In this document: piece after piece, positions 25,745-33,415 of the stretch
Position numbering within the stretch: position 1 is the stretch's first letter
How the letters are laid out: each line of letters begins with the position of its first letter
Assembly: GCA_028281495.1 (NCBI GenBank)
Contig: JANQJU010000052.1
Location: 1 to 60,854 of the forward strand
Direction of reading: 5' to 3'
DNA length: 60,854 nt
Source: SAR324 cluster bacterium
GTDB taxonomy: Bacteria; SAR324; NAC60-12
Program-made: the position numbers and the translations under genes
Notes under the pieces: generated by a model
What the model was told of the DNA's origin: nothing
Databases searched by the model: none
What the model saw: the letters and a program-made list of their open reading frames with translations, nothing else

Positions 25745-26749
25745 ATGGCAACGTTATCCGATGCTGATTTATCCAAAGAATTGGAGGAGATCCTAGATGG
25801 TTCCAAATTAGTGGAGTTGGCTGTGATCTTAGTTCCTCCTAAGATCCCTCTCACTTGTTTCCCTCAGGTGATTGCTGAAGTACTTTCTCGATTGTTTACT
25901 AAAGAATGGGAGCAATTGAGCGAGAAAGCAAAAGAGTATGTCTCATGGATTTCTGTCAAAGCTGAATCCGTGGATGTGTTGGTGCCAATGGACGTTTACC
26001 CCCCTACTAAAGGATTTGAAATGCTGTCTATTGATCCAGAGGGCCGCAGCTTTGGGGGTATCAGCGAACAATGCAAACAATTGGGAGTTCCTCCCATCTT
26101 GGTTCGATTTGCTTCGCTTATTGCTGTGCTGATGACAATAAGGCTCTTGAAGCGGCAAACCGACCTCTCTCGCGAAAATCTAGCAGCTTTGATGTTTACA
26201 CAAAATGTCGATTCAAACTACCTCAATTACCCGATGGCGCTCAAATTGCTCCTTCAATTGTTTCCAGAGCATGAAGGCCGTTTTTACCTAGAGGTGAATG
26301 AGCATGTTACAAAAGACTATTTGTCGACAATCCGTACGTTAGCCGGAGATTTGAACATTCGTTTAGTGCTTGATGACTCCAATAAAATGGATGTTGCCGT
26401 ACATTGGGACCTCTTAGATTTAGCCGATTGGATTAAGATTGATTTCCATGCAACTGCTCTTTTAGAGAAGTATCTAGCAGCCAATCGTGGGCAGGAAATT
26501 ATTGCGCATTTTGAAAATTATGCTCGTGGTTCCGGTTCGCCTGTTATTGTCCTAGAAGGATTGGGAGATGCTTCCCCGCTCAAAACTTTCTTGCAAGAAC
26601 ATTGGAAACATTCAGAAACAGCTTTGTACTATCAAAGTCGAGAGCGACTTCCAGTTGCACCTTGGGATCGTTACTTTGGCTTGATCCAGGATTACATGCC
26701 CCAAGAGTTTGGACTTTTCTTCAAAGGTTTAATTACTCAGGGAAACTAA
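25745..26749 (+). CDS. Degenerate EAL-domain-like protein
   Basis: The 334-residue protein starts at 25745 (GGAG 8 nt upstream). Its N-terminal 160 residues are not recognised. The C-terminal part (about 165-320) follows the order of an EAL phosphodiesterase: FYLEVNEHV, RLVLDDSNKMD for the DDFG region, DLADWIKIDFHA for the K-x-D region, VIVLEGLGDASPL for the E-G-V-E region, and YYQSRERLPVAPW for the final Q-G-Y...P. The first EAL signature is not visible and several metal ligands are altered, so c-di-GMP hydrolysis is unlikely. It could be a c-di-GMP receptor or scaffold. It lies between dnaB and a TPR gene. The homology call is by eye. Confidence 0.5.
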   Translation: MATLSDADLSKELEEILDGSKLVELAVILVPPKIPLTCFPQVIAEVLSRLFTKEWEQLSEKAKEYVSWISVKAESVDVLVPMDVYPPTKGFEMLSIDPEGRSFGGISEQCKQLGVPPILVRFASLIAVLMTIRLLKRQTDLSRENLAALMFTQNVDSNYLNYPMALKLLLQLFPEHEGRFYLEVNEHVTKDYLSTIRTLAGDLNIRLVLDDSNKMDVAVHWDLLDLADWIKIDFHATALLEKYLAANRGQEIIAHFENYARGSGSPVIVLEGLGDASPLKTFLQEHWKHSETALYYQSRERLPVAPWDRYFGLIQDYMPQEFGLFFKGLITQGN

Positions 26750-26805
26750 AAATTTTTTCGTCTTCGGGCTTGCTTCAACGATATGACCGTATAAGGAATA
26801 TTTAG

Positions 26806-27555
26806 ATGAGTGCCGAACTAGTTCGACTTAAAAAACTAAGTTTACAGGCGGATGAACTTACCTCTTCAGGGAAAATTGAGGCTGCGCGTATTAAGGTTGT
26901 TGACGGGATGGAGCTGGCAGCAGAAATCAATGCAGCACCATTTTTTTACTTTTTTCAAGGAGAGTTGAATTATTTGGAAGAACATCTTGTCGCAGCAACT
27001 GAATTTTATCGATCCGCATGTGAACTGATGCCTAAGAGTCCTTTAATGCTCAGAGGCCTTGGAGTTGTTTACAGCAAACGCGGACTCTTCAATAAAGCTC
27101 AGGGTATCTTTGATCGGGCACTTAAAATCCATCCTTATGATTTTCGTATGTGGCGTCAACAAGGAGTCACTTACTCAAAAATGAAAGACTTTGAGAAAGC
27201 ATTAACCTGTTTTGATGAAGCATTGGCTTTAGAACCAAACGACTATCACTCTTACCGTCAAAGGGGAGTAACTCTTACGAATGCAGGGCGTCTTGATGAA
27301 GCATTACTGATGTTTGCCACAGCGTTGCGCCTGAATGAAAAGGATTTTCGATCCCTTTATGAGCAAAGTAGAGCCCTACAAAAAATTGGCCATGGAGCAG
27401 ATGCAGCCAGGGTTCGAAGTCTTTCAATTGAAATGAAAAATCAAGTGACACGCGTTCCTCCTCGTGAGTCCCTGTTAGCTCGGATAAAAATGAATCGCAT
27501 TCGCAAAAATCAAGAACGTATCCTTTCTCAATTTCGTTCGTCACTCCATGTTTAA
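26806..27555 (+). CDS. TPR-repeat protein
   Basis: The 249-residue soluble protein has five or so tetratricopeptide repeats between about residues 40 and 205. The clearest are LRGLGVVYSKRGLFNKAQGI, RQQGVTYSKMKDFEKALTCF and RQRGVTLTNAGRLDEALLMF, each followed by A-x-x-x-x-P or similar turns. The C-terminus is basic (RIKMNRIRKNQERILSQFR). TPRs mediate protein contacts; no enzymatic domain is seen. AAGGA precedes the start. It follows the EAL-like gene by 56 bp, so the two are likely co-expressed and may interact. Confidence 0.85.
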   Translation: MSAELVRLKKLSLQADELTSSGKIEAARIKVVDGMELAAEINAAPFFYFFQGELNYLEEHLVAATEFYRSACELMPKSPLMLRGLGVVYSKRGLFNKAQGIFDRALKIHPYDFRMWRQQGVTYSKMKDFEKALTCFDEALALEPNDYHSYRQRGVTLTNAGRLDEALLMFATALRLNEKDFRSLYEQSRALQKIGHGADAARVRSLSIEMKNQVTRVPPRESLLARIKMNRIRKNQERILSQFRSSLHV

Positions 27556-27562
27556 AGCCCCG

Positions 27563-28861
27563 CTATTGTAAGAAACCCTCCATAATCATATCTTTTTGAA
27601 TATCTTGCAGCAAAGCATCAGCTTTTCCAGACTCTTGTGCCAGACGAACGGCTTCTTGTGCCTTATCGAAAACTGTTTTAAGCCATTCTCGAGGTGGTTT
27701 AGTTCCGAGAACATTGATCGCAATCTTATAGTAATAGTGAACCAAATTCCCAAATTCGAGAAGGATTGCAAAATCGGTAGAAGAACTCGTTGTGGTGCCT
27801 ACTTTGTTTACTGCCATACTGTAAAACTGATAAGCATCTTTGAAGCTTGTTTGGATTTGTTTAGCCAACGCTTTACTACGTTCACCTTGGTAGCAGCTCA
27901 CACTCAGATTTAAGGCACTCATGCAAACACGGGCTTGAAGGAAGTAGGGCATAGGTTTTTCAGGTTCCATCTTCACGAATATATCGAGCATTTTTCGAGC
28001 CGATTTGTGTAACAATGGCGTATATCGAACCGTAAAAGCAATCGCTCGAGCTTTTTTAAGCATTTCTTTTTTTTGCTCTTCTTTAACGTTTTCATCTACG
28101 GTTTCATCGCCAATGAAATTCTGTATTTCTTCCATGCTCAAAATACTGGTTGGATCAATATTAACCCCTGGTTTTTCGCGTTGTCCTTGAAGACCGCGGC
28201 TTGTTTGTTTTTGAAAGGCTTTGACAACCTCAATGGTACCGCGGGTTTTGCTGATTGCAGTCCGAATCTGTTCCACTTGGCTTTGGTAGGCTGGATTGCT
28301 TCCTGCATCGGATAATTTGCTTTCCATCCAGCTCAATTCTTCTTGGCAACGATCAAGCAGCTTTGAAAAAAAACGTTCTTGTGCCACCAATACCACGCCC
28401 AATGCTTGGGCACTCATCGCCCCTACGCTGCAAGCTACATTGGCTTGCACAAACATCGTTCGCCAGTTGTCATATGAAAGGTCCCGACCACTTTTCTTAA
28501 CTAAGTTGACTAGCTCTAAGCGGATTGTCATATCTTCTGGATGGCTCTTCAGCCGCTTGAGTACTTTTTCAGCCACCTTCGTCGGATGAAGATCGTAAAG
28601 ATTTTCCCCCAAAGCAGCAGAGGATCCTCCGGTTTTTCTTAGAAGATTTGCTGCTCTTTTCATCAAACCTTGGTTTTTGAAAGAAAGAATTTCCACACGT
28701 ATTTTTTCGATATCAGCTTCGCAATCCTTTAAAATTTCGGAAATATTGAGATCTTCTGCTTGATGCCGGCGGTCATCTGATTGCGGGATATCCACACCCA
28801 ATCCCGCCTCTTTAAGAAGGCGCTTTGTAGGGAGTCGTTTCCGTTTTAATTTCTCAGCCAT
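27563..28861 (-). CDS. Hypothetical alpha-helical protein
   Basis: The 432-residue soluble, basic protein is of unrecognised family. The start is taken at 28861 (MAEKLKRKRLPTKRLLKEAG); the frame runs 21 codons further upstream without a better site. Predicted structure is nearly all helix. TPR-like pairing is suggested by PTKVAEKVLKRLKSHPEDMTI and by the C-terminal segment from about 280 (YTPLLHKSARKMLDIFVKME...EKPMPYFLQARVC). No signal peptide or membrane helix is present. It converges on the TPR gene with 7 bp between the stops. Function is unknown. Confidence 0.7.
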   Translation of the reverse strand: MAEKLKRKRLPTKRLLKEAGLGVDIPQSDDRRHQAEDLNISEILKDCEADIEKIRVEILSFKNQGLMKRAANLLRKTGGSSAALGENLYDLHPTKVAEKVLKRLKSHPEDMTIRLELVNLVKKSGRDLSYDNWRTMFVQANVACSVGAMSAQALGVVLVAQERFFSKLLDRCQEELSWMESKLSDAGSNPAYQSQVEQIRTAISKTRGTIEVVKAFQKQTSRGLQGQREKPGVNIDPTSILSMEEIQNFIGDETVDENVKEEQKKEMLKKARAIAFTVRYTPLLHKSARKMLDIFVKMEPEKPMPYFLQARVCMSALNLSVSCYQGERSKALAKQIQTSFKDAYQFYSMAVNKVGTTTSSSTDFAILLEFGNLVHYYYKIAINVLGTKPPREWLKTVFDKAQEAVRLAQESGKADALLQDIQKDMIMEGFLQ

Positions 28862-29157
28862 ATGATTTTCTACATTCCATTGGTATATAAATGAATGTTC
28901 TCTGTTATGCAGATCAGAGACCACTTTGAATATGCATCATGATCAAGATCCGGTCCGCAAACCCGAATGCAGATACGAGTATTTACCGTATAGGCAGGGA
29001 ATATTACAGTTTTTTTAAAATGCGACTTAACTTGAATACTAATGAATTAAGGATTGCCAAATTCCTATTTGTGTCCTTGTTAACCGTTCTCTCATTTTTT
29101 CACGAGCACTCCTTTTAGTGAATTTTCTCTATCACAATCACTTTGAATTTCAGCTCC

Positions 29158-29976
29158 ATGACTCGTACTTCAAGAAAAAACTTCAAATCTACAAAACGTT
29201 CCTATCGCCATTCTCCCAAAAACAATCAAACTGAATGGCTCTATGGAATTTTACCGGTTCAGCAGGCCTTATTGCAGCAAAAGCGAACAATAGGCCACCT
29301 CTATCTAAAACAAGATTCACATTCATCGGAACGTCTATTGGCATTAGAGCATATCGCCAAAAAAGCCAATGTTCCGATTTCATGGAAACCCCGACGCGAG
29401 TTGGATACAATGTTCCCAAATGTTTTGCATCAAGGTGCTATCTTGGAATGTGGACCTTTGCCCTATGTCGAAGAAAGTTGGCTCACTCAAACAGATTCAG
29501 AATCAGGCATTTTTGTTGCTTTAGACCAAATAGAAGATCCTCAAAACATTGGAGCGATCATTCGCTCTTGCGGTTTTTTTAACGTAGCAGGCCTGATCGT
29601 ACACCAAGAACACTTTCCTGGCTTGACCGCAGCTGTTTCTAAGACATCTGCGGGAGTTGCAGAGTCCTTTCCAGTCATCGCCGTCAAAAACTTATCTCGT
29701 TTTCTCAAGGAACAAAAAAAGAATGGTTTTTGGGTAGTTGGTATGGATATGGAAGCCGAGCAATCCATGCACTCGTTCACATTGGATCGAGCACTGATTT
29801 TAGTGGTGGGTAATGAGGGAAAGGGTTTACGCCCTTTAGTTCGTGCAACTTGTGATTGGCTTGTTTCTATCCCAGGGAACCCTCAAGTCGAATCACTCAA
29901 TGTCAGCAACGCCGCTGCAATAGCTCTATACCAGCTCACGTTACGAGGCAGTGAGAACACTAGAAATACGGAATAA
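29158..29976 (+). CDS. rlmB: TrmH-family 23S rRNA 2'-O-ribose methyltransferase
   Basis: The 272-residue protein has a basic N-terminal tail, then the substrate-binding domain (EWLYGILPVQQALLQ, about 25-100). The SPOUT catalytic domain has all three TrmH motifs: ALDQIEDPQNIGAIIRS with the essential Asn/Arg, ILVVGNEGKGLR and IPGNPQVESLNVSNAAAIAL. RlmB methylates G2251 (E. coli numbering) in 23S rRNA. The ATG at 29158 is used instead of a TTG at 29143; neither has a clear ribosome-binding site. RlmB is favoured over TrmH by the N-terminal domain. Confidence 0.9.
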   Translation: MTRTSRKNFKSTKRSYRHSPKNNQTEWLYGILPVQQALLQQKRTIGHLYLKQDSHSSERLLALEHIAKKANVPISWKPRRELDTMFPNVLHQGAILECGPLPYVEESWLTQTDSESGIFVALDQIEDPQNIGAIIRSCGFFNVAGLIVHQEHFPGLTAAVSKTSAGVAESFPVIAVKNLSRFLKEQKKNGFWVVGMDMEAEQSMHSFTLDRALILVVGNEGKGLRPLVRATCDWLVSIPGNPQVESLNVSNAAAIALYQLTLRGSENTRNTE

Positions 29977-30278
29977 ATTAAAAGCGTTTGCTCTTACATA
30001 CTATTTAAGGAGTTACTTTCTCTCGAGAATTTTAGCCTCCTCTTTTTTACTGATCCGATCTGGCTTTGAAAAAACTCTCTCGATCTTGATTCAACAGAAT
30101 GTGGAAACATTTTTTTACCGTCTTTATTTAGAAAAGCTGCTGTTTTTTCAGGCGTCTCAAGTAAATTGCCTTAACTAGAGGTCTCATGTATATTCTGGAC
30201 TCAGACAAAAGCCATACCGCTGTGGACAACTTGTAAGAGGCCATATTATTCAAACTATTTCAATTTAGAAGAGGCACC
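29977..30278. other. Intergenic spacer, nothing recognised
   Basis: This 302-bp AT-rich spacer lies between rlmB and the phosphatase gene. A 75-codon frame (29951-30178) starts inside rlmB, has no ribosome-binding site and has a composition expected of chance. No terminator with a T-run was found. Confidence 0.5.
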
Positions 30279-32294
30279 GTGTTGCAATCCCCCCCGGTAC
30301 GTATTCAGGACTCTATCGCCATCAAACTTTTAAAAGTTGTGTTTTCAATTTATTTTATTGTGACCCTCTCTGTCACACTGATTCACATGGCGGCAGAATA
30401 TTACAATACGAAAGATAGTATAAAAGAAGATCTAATTGTTTTCGAAAAAACCTTTGAACATGCTTTGGCTACAGAGGTATGGAATTTGGATGATGCTGCA
30501 TTAGAATCCATTGTGCGCGGAATAATAGAAGTCCCAGTTATCGTCGGTGTACAAATCAGAGATACGGATAATGAATCTTTGATTGCGAGAGGCATGATCT
30601 CAGACGAAAATAGAAATGTTTTCTCGGTGGATAAAACAGGAAGCTTGATTCCAGAAAACAGTGTATTGGAAGATTTGATCGAGTACAAATTTAAGCTGAC
30701 TTTTGTCACTGAAGATGGCGAATCCATTCAAGTAGGAAATGGCCAGCTATATTCCAGCACCGGGGTCGTTTTTAAAAAAGTTCAACATGGATTCGCTTTC
30801 ATCCTAATCAATGCCTTTATCAAGACAGCGGCCTTGTGGATCATTTTTTTATGGGGCGCACGCATCTTACTAATTCGCCCTTTGAATACGCTAACCGCTG
30901 CAACCGATCAACTGGATTTAGACACATTGGAGCACTTGAAAGTGGATGTGCATACATCTGGTAGGAACGAACTGAAAGTATTGGAAGAGGCGTTTAATTC
31001 TATGGTCAAGAAGCTTTTGATGGCAAAAGAAAGGACCACTTCACTACGAGTATTTTTTACTAAGATAGCTGATTTTCAAGATCCTACTCGTATGCTGCGA
31101 TCCGCATTTCAAGAATTCCACCTCCACATCTCTCTCACAAATGCGGTCCTGTTGTCTCCCCACAAGGTAGGGGAGTTTTTCTTGAATCCTTCCTATGGAA
31201 GGGCTGGTGGCTTTTTAGACAAATATCCAAGCAGCGATTTTCTGAAACAAATCTTTACTTCCAGGGATCAAGAAATTGTTGTCCTGAATACTGTAGATTC
31301 GGATAGCTCTCTCCACCAATTTTACGATCAGTCTGAAGATATTCCACCCCAAAGCCATTTTATTTACATCCGAGTCCCTGGACTATCCGACCATATCATC
31401 TGTTTATTCCGTTCTTCCGAACATCCCATGTTTGACAGTGCAGATGTCGAGTATATCAAAAGTATGCTTAACGAGATTCGTATTGCTCAAGAGAATATCA
31501 ATGCTATTCGCGAGCACACCCGCATGGAGAGCGAATTACAAACTGCAGCAGCGGTACATCGAGCGTTATTTCCACGAAATCTACCACAGTTTTCTAATCT
31601 GGAGCTGGCCAGTTTCTTTCAGTCAGCTTCTGAAACCGGGGGTGACTGGTATGGGTTTTCTACTAAAATCAAAGATTCGTTATTCATTTTGATTGGTGAT
31701 GTAACTGGACATGGTACTCCGGCAGCATTGGTCGCTGCGACTGCACAGGCTACATGTAAAACGTTGGAGGGTTTATATCAGAGAACGGGAAAGGTTCCAT
31801 TACCTTCAGAATTCTTGCAACATTTGAACGAGGCCGTTTACTCTGCTGGCGCACCAGATTTCCTGATGACGTTTTTTGTGGGAAGAGTGGATCTCAATAC
31901 AGGGGAGATGCTGTTTTCGAATGCAGCACATAACTTTCCAATTCTAGTGAGTTTAGACGGTCAAGTGCAACACGCTCTCAACCGCAACTGTCGTCTGGGC
32001 AACAAACAAGAATGGACTTTTGAAGATAGCTCTCTACAACTTCAGGAAGGAGATTTACTCTTTTTCTACACTGACGGATTAACCGAAAATGTAAATCATG
32101 AGAATGAAGCTTGGGGAGAGCGTAAACTGGTTCGTTATCTTAAGAAACACAGGCATCTTTCTGCCCAAATGCTAATGGATTCCTTAGTTGGAGAGGTAAA
32201 GAAATTCTACAACGGTCACCCACCTGAAGATGATGTGACCATTGTTGCCTGCAAAATTACAGCACCATTCGGGCAAAAAACTGACGCATTTTAA
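30279..32294 (+). CDS. Membrane HAMP-SpoIIE (PP2C) serine phosphatase
   Basis: The 671-residue protein has TM helix 1 (about 14-38), a periplasmic sensor region (about 40-170), TM helix 2 (about 172-198), HAMP (about 200-250), a GAF-like region (about 260-395) and a C-terminal SpoIIE/PP2C domain (425-660). Metal-binding Asp residues are visible in GGDWYG (about 456), IGDVTGHG (about 474), FFYTDGLTE and PPEDDVTIV (about 651), so it is probably active. Such proteins (RsbU/RsbP type) dephosphorylate anti-anti-sigma or similar STAS proteins in response to an external signal. No STAS or anti-sigma gene is adjacent. The start is a GTG with GAGG close upstream. Confidence 0.9.
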   Translation: MLQSPPVRIQDSIAIKLLKVVFSIYFIVTLSVTLIHMAAEYYNTKDSIKEDLIVFEKTFEHALATEVWNLDDAALESIVRGIIEVPVIVGVQIRDTDNESLIARGMISDENRNVFSVDKTGSLIPENSVLEDLIEYKFKLTFVTEDGESIQVGNGQLYSSTGVVFKKVQHGFAFILINAFIKTAALWIIFLWGARILLIRPLNTLTAATDQLDLDTLEHLKVDVHTSGRNELKVLEEAFNSMVKKLLMAKERTTSLRVFFTKIADFQDPTRMLRSAFQEFHLHISLTNAVLLSPHKVGEFFLNPSYGRAGGFLDKYPSSDFLKQIFTSRDQEIVVLNTVDSDSSLHQFYDQSEDIPPQSHFIYIRVPGLSDHIICLFRSSEHPMFDSADVEYIKSMLNEIRIAQENINAIREHTRMESELQTAAAVHRALFPRNLPQFSNLELASFFQSASETGGDWYGFSTKIKDSLFILIGDVTGHGTPAALVAATAQATCKTLEGLYQRTGKVPLPSEFLQHLNEAVYSAGAPDFLMTFFVGRVDLNTGEMLFSNAAHNFPILVSLDGQVQHALNRNCRLGNKQEWTFEDSSLQLQEGDLLFFYTDGLTENVNHENEAWGERKLVRYLKKHRHLSAQMLMDSLVGEVKKFYNGHPPEDDVTIVACKITAPFGQKTDAF

Positions 32295-32316
32295 GTTAAG
32301 GTTCCAACCCCAATAA

Positions 32317-32796
32317 TTATTCCACAATCAGAGGGTAGTCAGGTGTGGGATTGAGTGGGCACGAGTACAAATACTCTCCTGGTACCAATTCAATTTCATA
32401 ATCTTTGCTGGTCCCTGGTTCCAACCCCCCACCGGAAATGCTAGGCAGTGTCACGCGTCCTACTCCTTTACCACGTACCCAAAAACCTAAAGAATAAGGC
32501 ACGTTCTTATTTTCCACCCGAAAAATATATTTACCCGATTTGAGCCGCAACGGTTCTGTCTTGCTAAGGCGGTCCTTTGCAGATCCACGGTTAATGCGTT
32601 TGCAATCTGTTGCTTTTTTAGTTTCATATCCGTGATCGCTCCCTTCTGGTTCAATAAATTGGCAACCAGTTTGGGTGAGTTTAATAATAGTCGGCCCCTG
32701 AGCATTCGCAACGTTAGCTTTGGGGAGCAATAAAAGGCCCAACCCCAAAAATATCATGAGTCCTAACATTCGTGATTTCAAATTATGCATATTCAT
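32317..32796 (-). CDS. Secreted cupredoxin-like protein
   Basis: The 159-residue protein has a clear signal peptide (MNMHNLKSRMLGLMIFLGLG...NVANAQ). The start at 32796 has GAGG 6 nt upstream. The mature part is rich in beta strand and ends like a cupredoxin: SGGGLEPGTSKDYEIELVPGEYLYSCPLN. In copper cupredoxins the Cys is followed by a His (and usually Met) ligand, and another His sits earlier. Here the Cys is followed by PLNPTPDYPLIVE with no His, so a normal type 1 copper site is unlikely. Two other Cys (about 43 and 63) may form a disulfide. Function is unknown. Confidence 0.65.
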   Translation of the reverse strand: MNMHNLKSRMLGLMIFLGLGLLLLPKANVANAQGPTIIKLTQTGCQFIEPEGSDHGYETKKATDCKRINRGSAKDRLSKTEPLRLKSGKYIFRVENKNVPYSLGFWVRGKGVGRVTLPSISGGGLEPGTSKDYEIELVPGEYLYSCPLNPTPDYPLIVE

Positions 32797-33003
32797 TTGG
32801 CTCCTCGTTGGATTATAAGATTCTGAAACAATAAAACGTTCCAACCCAGTCGCAATTGCAAAACATTTCTTGCACCCCCATTAGGTGACCTCTGCCTTGT
32901 TCACAGCACAGGAACATGCTATCGGAATGATTCATCATCATAGCAAATCCCCTTTCGTTTTAGTCATACTCCAATTTTTTCAACTTTGAGTGAGAAGGTA
33001 TCA

Positions 33004-33408
33004 ATGCAGGAAGATTTCAGTACCGTTCATAAAAGTTTTGGGCGAGCTTTAACAAAAAACCCGAAACTCATCTATCGCTTTTACGAAATTTTCACAGCAA
33101 GTCATCCCGACATTGCTCCATTCTTCAAAAATACTGATTTTGATCGACAAGTTTCTTTATTGCGCCAAGGGCTTAATATGGCATTGCTATTTGCAGAAGG
33201 GAAAAAAACCGGTGAAATGGTTATCAACAAAATTCGAGAAACGCACAATCGTTCTGGCTTCAATGTACCGCCACGATTATATCCCTATTGGGTTAGTAGC
33301 CTGATCCAAGCGATTTCTGAATCTGATCCTCAATTCAATCCAGACTTGGAACGACAATGGAGGAAAGCACTGCAAAAAGCTGTGGATCATATAAAAGGAG
33401 GGTATTGA
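33004..33408 (+). CDS. Single-domain globin
   Basis: The 134-residue protein has a full globin helix pattern. It includes FGRALTKNPKLIYRFYEIFTASHPDIAPFF (helices A-C) with FF at the C-D corner. His81 in KIRETHNRSGFNVPPRLYPYW is the likely proximal haem ligand. The terminal G/H helices are ISSLIQ-like WVSSLIQAISESDPQF and RQWRKALQKAVDHI. There is no FAD or kinase partner domain, so it is a stand-alone bacterial globin, probably for NO/O2 sensing or detoxification. The start at 33004 has AAGG 5 nt upstream; a TTG six codons earlier is also in frame. Confidence 0.85.
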   Translation: MQEDFSTVHKSFGRALTKNPKLIYRFYEIFTASHPDIAPFFKNTDFDRQVSLLRQGLNMALLFAEGKKTGEMVINKIRETHNRSGFNVPPRLYPYWVSSLIQAISESDPQFNPDLERQWRKALQKAVDHIKGGY

Positions 33409-33415
33409 ACTGTAG

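Noticed and set aside
29951..30178. 75-codon plus-strand frame after rlmB
   Set aside because: It starts inside rlmB, has no ribosome-binding site and has random-looking composition.
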